Position numbers and translations under genes: made by a program. Below the pieces are notes generated by a model. The model was not told the DNA's origin. It did not search any database and worked only from the letters and a program-made list of their open reading frames with translations. This document shows positions 15,534 to 22,827 of a DNA stretch of 64,000 nucleotides, in pieces (the first letter of the stretch is position 1; each line of letters starts with the position of its first letter). The DNA comes from Bacilli bacterium (GTDB lineage: Bacteria; Bacillota_I; Bacilli_A; RFN20; CAG-826). The stretch covers positions 1 through 64,000 of the forward strand of contig JAKSHZ010000001.1 in the NCBI GenBank assembly GCA_024399115.1, written 5' to 3'.

Positions 15534-15783
15534 AAAGGTAATCATTGAAGAAGATGGAATTCGAAGAGAGTACGAAGATGTACTTACTACTTCTTTTTGG
15601 ATTAAGGAAGATATTATCTGTTTCTGTAAAGACAGAGATATCGACTTAGAGAATGAAAGTGATATATTTTGGAGTTACTTATCAGGTTGGATGGATGGTT
15701 GTGAATACTACCCTGCCACTTCTGATGAAGTATTTGATTGTGTAAATGAAGTCTTAAAAAGACGTGAAGAATGGGAAATATAA
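15523..15783 (+). CDS. unknown small protein in the RT locus, 86 aa
   Basis: Starts at ATGATG inside the end of the previous gene, SD AAGGAG. Acidic and aromatic: FWIKEDIICFCKDRDIDLEN and FWSYLSGWMDGCEYYPATSD. Helical prediction. No known domain. Coupled translation with the 150-aa gene suggests the two products act together. Confidence 0.55.
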   Translation: MMLKKVIIEEDGIRREYEDVLTTSFWIKEDIICFCKDRDIDLENESDIFWSYLSGWMDGCEYYPATSDEVFDCVNEVLKRREEWEI

Positions 15784-15795
15784 GGAGAAATTAAA

Positions 15796-16884
15796 ATGGC
15801 AAAAGTAATTTGTAAAGTTTGTGGTGCAGAAATGGATTTACCAAATCATGGCGAGATGTGTATCGGTGCTTTCAACGATACAACTGACAATGTAGTTGGT
15901 GTATTACCAACAAGATTACCAAATGATAAAGGAGATAAAAGAACTATGGAAATGATTAGCAAGGTTGACGCATTAAAAGCTGCTGGGTTCACAGAAGAAC
16001 AGATTAACAAAATGATTGGTATTGTTGGCTTCAACAAAGATGAAGTCATTCAGAGTGATGCAATCTCTGAACAGATTTTTGCAAATCGTGGTGCGATGAA
16101 CACAGTTTCATTCAGACGTAAGATTACAGCACAGTTCTTGAAAGCACACTTTTGTTACAAAGGTGGAGTTCAGGAATACATCAACAATAAATCTTACAAT
16201 TGGCAGTTCGATATGATGCTCGAAGAATGTAAACAGTTGATGAAAATGGAAAGCAACTGTGATAAAGAACTTGATATTCGTAAATCGTTCTTCTCACTCA
16301 GCTTAATTAAAGATGTAGTAGAACAGTACAGTGAAGACTTGCTTCACTTCATCACAGAAAAAGAACGTAATGACAATAAGAAATGCAAAGGTGTTCCTTA
16401 TGTTAAGTACATCGGTTTGAAAGGTCGTGGGTTCTATAAGAACTGTTGTTTCAAAAGCGACATTATTTCACGTATCTACTCTCCACTTTGGCACTATGTG
16501 TACAACGTTTCTAAAGCATCTACTTACAAAGAAATGTACACTGCCCTTTACCACTTTGTTAACTCTATGGAATTCATTCCACTTCCAAACAACTATCCTA
16601 AGTCTAAGAAATGGATTGACGCATTCAAAGGTGCAGGTGCTTACTACTCTATGATGAACTTATCACAGAACTCTGACTTGAAAATCAGAAATTATGAAAC
16701 AGGTAAAATTCTTAACAAATACGATGCTCGTTGCTATCTTGAAAGTATGTCGAGCAATTGTACAGGTTATGAATTGTATGGTCAGTTCAAACAGATGCTT
16801 GAAGATAACAGCTTTACTATGGACAATTTCATAACTCTCTGTAAACAGACAAAAGAAAAACGTTTGGCTGAATTAAACAAATAG
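15796..16884 (+). CDS. unknown 362-aa protein in the RT locus with N-terminal CxxC
   Basis: SD AAGGAGAAA, ATG at 15796. The N-terminus VICKVCGAEMDLPNHGEMC has a CxxC and a later Cys that could bind zinc. A UBA-like or helical segment follows (ISKVDALKAAGFTEEQINKM), then about 280 residues rich in aromatic and basic residues (YVKYIGLKGRGFYKNCC, RIYSPLWHYVYNV). No enzyme motif is visible. The four-unit hairpin block starts right at its stop codon, as the two-unit block starts at the RT stop. This arrangement makes it the best candidate partner of the RT, perhaps an RNA or DNA binder. No homolog recognised. Confidence 0.65.
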   Translation: MAKVICKVCGAEMDLPNHGEMCIGAFNDTTDNVVGVLPTRLPNDKGDKRTMEMISKVDALKAAGFTEEQINKMIGIVGFNKDEVIQSDAISEQIFANRGAMNTVSFRRKITAQFLKAHFCYKGGVQEYINNKSYNWQFDMMLEECKQLMKMESNCDKELDIRKSFFSLSLIKDVVEQYSEDLLHFITEKERNDNKKCKGVPYVKYIGLKGRGFYKNCCFKSDIISRIYSPLWHYVYNVSKASTYKEMYTALYHFVNSMEFIPLPNNYPKSKKWIDAFKGAGAYYSMMNLSQNSDLKIRNYETGKILNKYDARCYLESMSSNCTGYELYGQFKQMLEDNSFTMDNFITLCKQTKEKRLAELNK

Positions 16885-17056
16885 TTAAATAGTGTGTGAT
16901 AGCACTTAACGTATTAGATACCTAATCTTTATACAAGCTGGTTTGAACTCCTGATCAGCTGCACTTCATCCGGGCTTACTCCCGGATTCAGTGCTGCTGA
17001 TCAGGATAAACCAGCTCCTAATCGCTGTCCTTATAGCAATATCACATTGGTAGACG
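16885..17056 (+). repeat. RT-array unit 3
   Basis: Starts directly after the stop of the 362-aa gene. ATCTTTAT at 16925-16932; hairpin 16936-17016 with AGCTGGTTT / AAACCAGCT at the base, CTGATCAGC / GCTGATCAG in the middle and ATCCGGG / CCCGGAT at the top, loop CTTACT. Its 3' flank (TAATCG...) is the most diverged of the six. Confidence 0.65.
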
Positions 17057-17233
17057 ATACGTTCTTATGGAAAAGATTAATGCACAAGAAGATATTAAGT
17101 TTATAGATAACGCCTAATATCACATAATTTAATCCTGCAGACGGTTCTCTAACATCAACCGTCTGCAGGATTAAATTCAACAATTATGCGTTATTTAATC
17201 AATAAGTTAGATATATTCCACACATTCTTTGAG
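17057..17233 (+). repeat. RT-array unit 4
   Basis: Hairpin 17107-17194: base ATAACGC/GCGTTAT, then a perfect 21-bp helix (17126-17146 with 17157-17177) and loop CTCTAACATC. 3' part TAATCA (17196-17201), 27 bases, TTGAG (17229-17233), the same spacing as unit 1. Confidence 0.75.
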
Positions 17234-17403
17234 TGCATTGTTATGGAAGAACTTAATACACAAGTAACTATGACGTTTAATGTCACGGGTTTAATGCATC
17301 TCATCCAGTCAGCAAATCAACTTACCCTAATTCGCTGACTGGATGAGATGAAACACCCGTGGCTTCATCAATAACTTACATAAACTTCCACAAAAGTTTT
17401 GAG
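17234..17403 (+). repeat. RT-array unit 5
   Basis: Hairpin 17284-17361: base CACGGGT/ACCCGTG, internal loop, then a perfect 17-bp helix (17297-17313 with 17334-17350); 20-base loop containing CTTACC. 3' part TCATCA (17365-17370), 28 bases, TTGAG (17399-17403). Its 5' part shares TTATGGAA and ACAAG with unit 4. Confidence 0.75.
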
Positions 17404-17580
17404 TGTATTAGAGATAGGTACTCACAAATAAACAAGGTTATTCATCTTTATGGATGGAGGCTTGCAATACGTCATGCTGTTCTCAGGTTCGTTAAATAAC
17501 TTACCGACCTGAAGTACAGCATGACTATTCAAGCCTCCATCTAATCAAAACTCTAAAGCAATACCTACAGAATAATTGAG
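17404..17580 (+). repeat. RT-array unit 6
   Basis: ATCTTTAT at 17444-17451; hairpin 17453-17541 with GATGGAGGCTTG/CAAGCCTCCATC (12 bp), GTCATGCTGT/ACAGCATGAC (10 bp) and CAGGT/ACCTG, loop with CTTACC. 3' part TAATCA (17542-17547), 28 bases, TTGAG (17576-17580). Last unit before the gene at 17615. Confidence 0.75.
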
Positions 17581-17614
17581 TTTATTTAATTTTAATCAGA
17601 AAGGAGAATTACAA

Positions 17615-17851
17615 ATGGACAAAATCAGTAATGAAGTATTGGATGCAATGCATATCCTTGCAGCAAGATTAATTGGAGAAAAAGTTGAAAACGGAAACAC
17701 TGCAATAAGTGTTGATTACAACACAGAACAGATTATCTTCGAAGATTTTACACATAGTTCTACATACAGAGTTAACTGTGGTTGGGATAGTGAACGTGGT
17801 TCTATCTCAGATTTTACAAAACTTCTCACTAAGTTGAGTGGACATTTATAG
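17615..17851 (+). CDS. unknown protein after the hairpin array, 78 aa
   Basis: ATG at 17615 behind AAAGGAGAA. Product MDKISNEVLDAMHILAARLI..., a helix and a beta-rich half (TAISVDYNTEQIIFEDF, TYRVNCGWDSERG). No family recognised. It lies between the array and the omega-RNA of the first IscB, so it may or may not belong to the RT system. Confidence 0.55.
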   Translation: MDKISNEVLDAMHILAARLIGEKVENGNTAISVDYNTEQIIFEDFTHSSTYRVNCGWDSERGSISDFTKLLTKLSGHL

Positions 17852-17879
17852 GACTTCTAAATAAGTAGTTAAACATACA

Positions 17880-18142
17880 TATAAGTGGACATTTATCTTG
17901 TATGTATGGCTTGTTTAGTGGTCTCTAGCCTGAGTGACTGCATCTGTCGAAAGATATGTTGCAGATATGAACTACGTTGTTGGAAGAAGTTAAAGACACA
18001 CCTACGGATGCACCTTTAGTCCGCTGCTCTGTGAGTGCCAACCAAGAAACACTTCTAATGTCCTGAAGTGATAACAGGGAAACACAAGAGCTTACCAACG
18101 ACATTGGCAAAAAGGAAGATACCCGTTATGGAGGTAGCAGAA
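17880..18142 (+). ncRNA. omega-RNA-like region of IscB 1
   Basis: No SD-led ORF. It shares TGAACTACGTT (17968-17978) and CTGCTCTGTG (18024-18033) with the region before the second IscB, at nearly equal spacing (56 and 54 bases). A long-range helix GTTGTTGG (17976-17983) / CCAACGAC (18095-18102) followed by ATTG has a covarying counterpart there. IscB guide RNAs lie just upstream of the gene in known systems. The target-determining 5' end is not resolved. Confidence 0.7.
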
Positions 18143-19384
18143 ATGCAAAACTACAGTTTTGTAGTAGATGAAGAAAACAAACCGTTAGCACCTACTAAAG
18201 TAAATAGGGCTTGGTTTCTTATCAGAAAAGGTCGGGCTGAATTAGTCAGCAAGTATCCTATGGTAATCAAACTTAAACGAAAGGTTGAAAATCCTGTCGG
18301 TGAGTTTGTTATGGGAATTGATGATGGTTCTGCTCATGTAGGCATGGCGGTTGTTCAGAAGTGTAAGACTAAGAATAAGGTTGTATTCAAGGCAACTATG
18401 GAACAGCGTCAGGATGTAAAAAAGAGAATAGATGTAAGACGGGAGTATCGCAGATACAGAAGAAATCATAAGCGATATCGAGAAGCAAGATTCTATAACA
18501 GAGCTTCTTCTAAAAGACAAGGTAGATTAGCACCAAGTATTAGACAGAAGAAAGAATCAACTTTGCGAGTGATTAATCGTCTTAATAAATGGGTAAACAT
18601 CTCTGAGTACCACTTGGAAGATGTTGCAGTAGATATCAGGGTAATGGCAGAAGGACATAAGCTTTACAGATGGCAATATCAGAAGTCCAACAGGCTTGAT
18701 AACAACCTTCGTAAAGCAGCTATTCTTCGTGATGAATGCAAGTGTCAGGAATGTGGTAAATCAAACTGTGTATTAGAAGTTCATCATATCAGAGCAAGAC
18801 GTTATGGTGGTGCTGATACAATCGGTAACTTGATAACACTCTGTACTGGCTGTCATCAGAAAACTGAAGGAAAAGAAAGAGATTTTGAAGCGAGGTATTT
18901 TGCAATGATTGAATCTAAACCAATCAGATTTGATTATGCACAACACGTTATGCAGGGTAAAAATTATCTTCGTTCTGAAATTTCAAAACTTGGTAATTTA
19001 GTTATAACAACTGGCGGTGACACTGCAAATAAGCGGATGGACTGGAATATAGAGAAGTCGCATTCTAATGATGCAATCTGTATAACTGATTTAAAACCTG
19101 ATACTACGGATGTAAAAGAATGGACTATAAAACCTATGAGAAGAAAGTCCAAAGCTAAAACGAATAATGTGTTAGGAATTAAACATAGAGATTTAGTTTC
19201 TTATACATTTAGAAATGGTGAGAAACATATTGGGTACGTTACAGCTCTTTATCCAGAGTTGAATGCACTTAATTTTCAATCACCAACAAAACATTGCAAG
19301 AAAGTAAATGCACTAAAGTGTAAGTTACTTTGGAAGTACGACAAACTTTATTGGTTTAATTGTCAATGTTTGTCTATATATTAA
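18143..19384 (+). CDS. iscB: IscB RNA-guided nuclease 1
   Basis: 413 aa from the ATG at 18143 (SD GGAGG). Domain order matches IscB: PLMP-like N-terminus ([19 protein letters not shown], with A in place of M), Ruv[13 protein letters not shown] (Asp60), Arg-rich bridge helix [19 protein letters not shown], RuvC-II around E159, HNH with two CxxC pairs and [11 protein letters not shown] (His214/215), and RuvC-III KSHSNDA (His307, Asp310). A C-terminal domain of ~90 residues follows. All catalytic residues are present, so an omega-RNA guided double-strand nuclease is expected. No TnpA transposase is nearby. Confidence 0.88.
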   Translation: MQNYSFVVDEENKPLAPTKVNRAWFLIRKGRAELVSKYPMVIKLKRKVENPVGEFVMGIDDGSAHVGMAVVQKCKTKNKVVFKATMEQRQDVKKRIDVRREYRRYRRNHKRYREARFYNRASSKRQGRLAPSIRQKKESTLRVINRLNKWVNISEYHLEDVAVDIRVMAEGHKLYRWQYQKSNRLDNNLRKAAILRDECKCQECGKSNCVLEVHHIRARRYGGADTIGNLITLCTGCHQKTEGKERDFEARYFAMIESKPIRFDYAQHVMQGKNYLRSEISKLGNLVITTGGDTANKRMDWNIEKSHSNDAICITDLKPDTTDVKEWTIKPMRRKSKAKTNNVLGIKHRDLVSYTFRNGEKHIGYVTALYPELNALNFQSPTKHCKKVNALKCKLLWKYDKLYWFNCQCLSIY

Positions 19385-19398
19385 TTAGGAGAATAAAG

Positions 19399-19554
19399 AT
19401 GAAGATTAAATACATACTCTACTGTATTGTTTGGAAGTTTACTCACTTTGGTAAACTTTATAAAGGAATGGAACCTGTTTGTTATAACGAGTGGTTGTTC
19501 AATGAGTATATGACAGAACTATTAGGAAAATCAGATGATTATTTGAGTGATTAA
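19399..19554 (+). CDS. small unknown protein, 51 aa
   Basis: ATG at 19399 behind TAGGAGAA; upstream in-frame codons lack an SD. Product MKIKYILYCIVWKFTHFGKL... ends NEYMTELLGKSDDYLSD, similar to the end of the next protein (NEYKTELLENLNDYWSD), so the two share a C-terminal motif. Confidence 0.5.
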   Translation: MKIKYILYCIVWKFTHFGKLYKGMEPVCYNEWLFNEYMTELLGKSDDYLSD

Positions 19555-19573
19555 ATGAACAAGGAGAATAAAG

Positions 19574-19780
19574 ATGAAAAAAGAAACTTTATTAAATGCT
19601 GTTAGAGAAGACCGTTTATACGACCTTATCTGCAATGAAGGTTGGTCAATGAGTAAGGATGAATTAATCCTACTTGCCAAAGAATGTTATTTTGCCGGAA
19701 CTAGTTCTGCCACTCAACTTACTCATAATGAGTATAAAACAGAACTGTTAGAAAACTTAAATGATTATTGGAGTGATTAA
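19574..19780 (+). CDS. small unknown protein, 68 aa
   Basis: SD AAGGAGAA, ATG at 19574. Helical (LLNAVREDRLYDLICNEGW). Its last 17 residues resemble those of the 51-aa product just upstream, which points to a duplicated tail. It abuts the next ATG without a gap. Confidence 0.5.
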   Translation: MKKETLLNAVREDRLYDLICNEGWSMSKDELILLAKECYFAGTSSATQLTHNEYKTELLENLNDYWSD

Positions 19781-20119
19781 ATGAAAGCAACATTGAACGA
19801 AAACGAAACTGAACTTGTAGTAAGTATCATCAACTGTCTTATCGAAAGACTTCCACAGGATGAATACGATTTTGATACTTGTGCCATTGGATACTGCGAA
19901 GATAACAAAAAGTTAATCATCGAATCTAATAATGGTGATGAATTATCAGATACTCTTGAATGGGTTCTTGAAGAAGTTGTAGATACAGTCTGCAGTTTCC
20001 ATTCAGAACTTGAAAAAGCAAATGATAAGATTAATGTTCTTATGGATTATGTAGATGAAGATGATTTAGAAGAAGTCAAAAACGTCTTCAAAAAAATCGA
20101 CAACAGAGATAAGGAGTAA
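19781..20119 (+). CDS. unknown acidic protein, 112 aa
   Basis: ATG at 19781 immediately after the previous stop. Strongly acidic with a helical C-terminus (SFHSELEKANDKINVLMDYV). No known domain. Part of the five-gene chain 19574-20987 with gaps of 0-2 bases or short overlaps. Confidence 0.55.
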   Translation: MKATLNENETELVVSIINCLIERLPQDEYDFDTCAIGYCEDNKKLIIESNNGDELSDTLEWVLEEVVDTVCSFHSELEKANDKINVLMDYVDEDDLEEVKNVFKKIDNRDKE

Positions 20120-20121
20120 TT

Positions 20122-20361
20122 ATGGATACACACGGAACTACAGGGGAAGAATTAAGAACAATGGAAGCAATTCAAAGTCTTAATCGGAAGACACCAGATC
20201 TCAAACTGCGAGATTTATTTGCAATGTTTGCTTTAAGTGGAATTGTTGAAATTAGCAATTGGGGTTCTGATGCTGCAAACAAAGCAGTTGCAGAAGTTTG
20301 TTATGACATTGCAGATGCAATGATAAAAGCAAGAGAAGGGAAAAATAATAAGGGGCAATAA
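20122..20361 (+). CDS. unknown protein, 79 aa
   Basis: SD AAGGAG, ATG at 20122. Helical: EELRTMEAIQSLNRKTPDLK, then DAANKAVAEVCYDIADAMIK. No family recognised. Confidence 0.5.
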   Translation: MDTHGTTGEELRTMEAIQSLNRKTPDLKLRDLFAMFALSGIVEISNWGSDAANKAVAEVCYDIADAMIKAREGKNNKGQ

Positions 20362-20694
20362 ATGATAGTAAATATTAGTCAGTATGATTTTGAAAAGTTA
20401 ATGAACTGTTGTGAAAACATTAAGAATGGATACTTGGTAAACCTGTTAAATGGTTGGAAAGAACAGGAAGAACAGACAGTAGAAGCATTCATTGTAAGAT
20501 GGATTGATGATGATTTTATCAAATACTTTGAAGAAGAAATGGGCCGTAAACCTACAAGTGAAGAACTTGAAAACTTCAAAAGTTATGCCTGCTTAGAAGA
20601 AGCTGGTGGTGAATCTGCTATTGCTTGTGGTTGGGAACGTATCTATTCTGCGTTTGATGAATGGAAGAATGATAATATTGGAGAAGATGAATGA
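20362..20694 (+). CDS. unknown protein, 110 aa
   Basis: SD AAGGGG, ATG at 20362 directly after the previous stop. Contains FEEEMGRKPTSEELENFKSY, a helix-turn-helix-like stretch, and an acidic C-terminus. Overlaps the next gene by 4 bases. Function unknown. Confidence 0.5.
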   Translation: MIVNISQYDFEKLMNCCENIKNGYLVNLLNGWKEQEEQTVEAFIVRWIDDDFIKYFEEEMGRKPTSEELENFKSYACLEEAGGESAIACGWERIYSAFDEWKNDNIGEDE

Positions 20695-20987
20695 GAAAAA
20701 TCGAAGCATTATGTTTATACGAAGAACAGAAGTTAAACATCAGTAATCACGAACCTTTAGTTGCTCTATCTTGTCTAACCTATGAAGAAGACGAAACAGA
20801 AGAAGAGTTTACCTTTACAGTTCCTATCGAATGGCTTATCAGATATATGGATAGTCAGTCTGGTAAAAGATATTGGGATTGGGAAAAAGTTCAGCATTGG
20901 CTTCAGCACAGATATACATACGAAGATTCTAAACCAATCTTTGATGAAGCAATTATGGATAATGTTTGCATTAACATTAATTTCTAA
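20691..20987 (+). CDS. unknown protein, 98 aa
   Basis: Starts in the ATGA overlap with the previous gene; GGAGAAGA is the SD. Acidic, aromatic C-terminal half (RYWDWEKVQHWLQHRYTYED). No domain recognised. Confidence 0.5.
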   Translation: MRKIEALCLYEEQKLNISNHEPLVALSCLTYEEDETEEEFTFTVPIEWLIRYMDSQSGKRYWDWEKVQHWLQHRYTYEDSKPIFDEAIMDNVCININF

Positions 20988-21058
20988 AAGTATTTATAAC
21001 ATTAAGAGAAATATTAGATTACATCCAGACTATGTAGAACTGGATAAGGAGTTACAAA

Positions 21059-21229
21059 TTGAAATTTAATATCGACAAAGAAACAGCAGAAGAATTGATT
21101 TCGGTCATTAACTATTGGGCAATTAATCACTCATTAGTTGAATGTTGTGGCAGTAAAGCAATTGGGTTTAAGTGTGATTACTTGGAACCAGCTTTAGAAG
21201 AAGGCTTCGAAGAAGATTCTGACGAATAG
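21059..21229 (+). CDS. small unknown protein, 56 aa, TTG start
   Basis: AAGGAG precedes a TTG at 21059; no ATG is available in frame. Product (M)KFNIDKETAEELISVINYWA..., with two Cys and an acidic tail. A terminator follows at 21254. Confidence 0.45.
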   Translation: MKFNIDKETAEELISVINYWAINHSLVECCGSKAIGFKCDYLEPALEEGFEEDSDE

Positions 21230-21253
21230 AAATAGTCGTAACTTTTAGTTAAC

Positions 21254-21281
21254 AGGCAGTCCGTTGTGGCTGCCTTTTTTA
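21254..21281 (+). terminator. intrinsic terminator
   Basis: AGGCAG (21254-21259) / CTGCCT (21270-21275), followed by a T-run. Ends the operon that starts near 19399. Confidence 0.65.
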
Positions 21282-21304
21282 TTTTAACCCAATTAAAAAA
21301 TGGG

Positions 21305-21395
21305 GGGCTACAAGGAAGTACAGCAGACACCTTGTAGCCCTAAAGAGAAAATAGTTTGAGATTTGATCAAACTATCTAAATGATAAATCTCAAAC
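21305..21395 (+). promoter_or_regulatory. structured leader RNA with mutually exclusive stems
   Basis: Two perfect 11-bp stems: GGGCTACAAGG (21305-21315) / CCTTGTAGCCC (21330-21340) and GTTTGAGATTT (21354-21364) / AAATCTCAAAC (21385-21395). The second competes with TAGTTTGA (21352-21359) / TCAAACTA (21367-21374). This is the layout of a switch or attenuator in the leader of the gene at 21424. No known riboswitch class recognised. Confidence 0.5.
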
Positions 21396-21423
21396 AAAGT
21401 TAAGTCAACAGGAGAATTAAATT

Positions 21424-22041
21424 ATGTCTAGAGAAAATGAAGTATGTGTATCAAAGGGAAACATTAAAATGGGAGAAATCAAATCTATCTCTTTACCACC
21501 TATCTCAACTTGCAGAGCTTGTCAGTGTCACGCTAAATGTTATGCTGCAAAAATAGCAAAGTTAAGAAAGACAGTAAGAGAATCTTATGAAAGAAACTTA
21601 CGCATCTTGAATGAACAGCCGGAAGTATTCTACAAAACATTAGACTTAACATTAGCAACTTCAAGACTTTTCAGATTACACGTATCTGGTGACTTCTGCA
21701 GCAAAGAATATATGACAAGGGTGTTTGAGATTGTAGCAAAAAATCCTTTGTGTGAAGTGCTGGTCTTCACGAAGCGATATGAATGGGTCAATGAATGGTT
21801 GGAAGAACATATCAGACTTCCTGATAATTTACATCTTATTTTTAGTGGTTGGAAAGGATTGCCTATGAGCAATCCTTTTTTATTGCCTGAATGCCATGTC
21901 ATCTACAAAGACGGTTCTACAACTGCTGCAGATAATAAAGAATCTTATATCTGTTCTGGTAACTGTAGCGAATGTCACGTAGAAGATAAAGGTTGTTGGA
22001 GTCTTAAAAAGAATCAGCAGGTTCTTATTAAGGAACATTAA
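21424..22041 (+). CDS. phage GP88-like Cys-rich protein
   Basis: 205 aa, SD AGGAGAA. The segment SLPPISTCRACQCHAKCYAA (~residues 19-38) followed by KTVRESYERNL is typical of the phage gene-product-88 family, whose Cys cluster probably binds metal. The middle RLFRLHVSGDFCSKEYMTRV and LVFTKRYEWVNEWL are also family-like. A second Cys group CSGNCSECHVEDKGCW is at the C-terminus. The biochemical role of the family is not established. A structured leader precedes it. Confidence 0.7.
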   Translation: MSRENEVCVSKGNIKMGEIKSISLPPISTCRACQCHAKCYAAKIAKLRKTVRESYERNLRILNEQPEVFYKTLDLTLATSRLFRLHVSGDFCSKEYMTRVFEIVAKNPLCEVLVFTKRYEWVNEWLEEHIRLPDNLHLIFSGWKGLPMSNPFLLPECHVIYKDGSTTAADNKESYICSGNCSECHVEDKGCWSLKKNQQVLIKEH

Positions 22042-22078
22042 TCATATGGGTGGAGTTCCACCCTATAAGGAGAAACTT

Positions 22079-22375
22079 ATGGACTTTGAACAGATTAAAA
22101 ACACAGTGCTTTCCAGCTTGCATAAAAAAGAAACTTTCTTAATCAAGGATAATCCAACTGGTAAGCAGTATTTACTTGCAGGAACACCAATGATTGAAGA
22201 TGACATTACTTCCGATTTCATTGATTTAATTAAGAAGTATGAAAAGAAATACGGCTTCCCTACTACATCAGAAACTGAACATTACGAGTTCACTAATGAT
22301 ATGGTTGTGAAGTTTATGGATTACATATGTTCTACACATAATGCAGAACTTGTGTATGCATCAACAGAATTTTAA
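22079..22375 (+). CDS. unknown protein, paralog of the 23818 product
   Basis: ATG at 22079 behind TAAGGAGAAA; a GGGTGG/CCACCC hairpin sits just upstream of the SD. 98 aa. GKQYLLAGTPMIEDDI and IKKYEKKYGF, then YICSTHNAELVYA, align with the C-terminal part of the protein at 23818-24240 (GKQYLLAGTPVIE..., YEKKYGF, YICSMHNAELIYG). Family unknown; the duplication suggests selection. Confidence 0.55.
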   Translation: MDFEQIKNTVLSSLHKKETFLIKDNPTGKQYLLAGTPMIEDDITSDFIDLIKKYEKKYGFPTTSETEHYEFTNDMVVKFMDYICSTHNAELVYASTEF

Positions 22376-22385
22376 GGGAAATTAT

Positions 22386-22760
22386 ATGACAGTCAAAGAA
22401 TTAAAAGAAATGTCTAATCACGAATTAGATTGGTATTATGAAGAACCCGGTTCAGATCCAGATGATTACGAATTAACAGACTTGGCTTGGAAATGTTTAG
22501 CAAGTGAACTTGTAGAGATTTGGGAAGAAGAAATGAGAGATGCTGGGTATAGCAAAGATTTTGTTTCTGACTTCAGCAAATCAGACTTACGTTCTTGGGC
22601 TAATGGTCAGATTAACAGATGGAAAAAAGGAATTAAAGAAGGTTTCAGAGGTGCTGGCTATGAAGAAGATTTGGATAAAGGTTACTATAGGTATACTTAC
22701 GATGTACCAAATACTGTTATGGTAAGGGCAGAAAATCCTTGGATACCATATCATTTTTAA
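22386..22760 (+). CDS. unknown protein, 124 aa
   Basis: ATG at 22386 with AAGGGAAA as SD; the longer frame overlaps the previous gene without an SD. Acidic N-terminal region and a helix FSKSDLRSWANGQINRWKKG. No known domain. Confidence 0.5.
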   Translation: MTVKELKEMSNHELDWYYEEPGSDPDDYELTDLAWKCLASELVEIWEEEMRDAGYSKDFVSDFSKSDLRSWANGQINRWKKGIKEGFRGAGYEEDLDKGYYRYTYDVPNTVMVRAENPWIPYHF

Positions 22761-22800
22761 GCAGTCTCATTCTTTGATACTACCTTTATGATATTTTATA

Positions 22801-22809
22801 TGTTATAAT
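22801..22809 (+). promoter_or_regulatory. extended -10 promoter element
   Basis: TGTTATAAT, the extended -10 pattern TGnTATAAT, ends 18 bases before the ATG at 22828 with AGGAGGAG between. No good -35 at 17 bases, as is common for extended -10 promoters. Confidence 0.5.
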
Positions 22810-22827
22810 AACAGGAGGAGATATATT

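Noticed and set aside
16885-17580. CRISPR array
   Set aside because: The period is about 173 bases, the variable part is a self-complementary hairpin rather than a spacer, there are no cas genes, and the conserved flanks are not short identical repeats.
13442-17580. Diversity-generating retroelement
   Set aside because: No template/variable repeat pair with adenine-specific differences, no Avd gene and no variable lectin-like target near the RT.
14717-17580. Integron attC sites
   Set aside because: Hairpin size is similar, but there is no integron-type integrase, no cassette ORFs between hairpins, and the flanks TAATCA...TTGAG are not attC ends.
17852-17935. A seventh RT-array unit
   Set aside because: The small ACATAC/GTATGT hairpin here lacks the TAATCA and TTGAG flanks.
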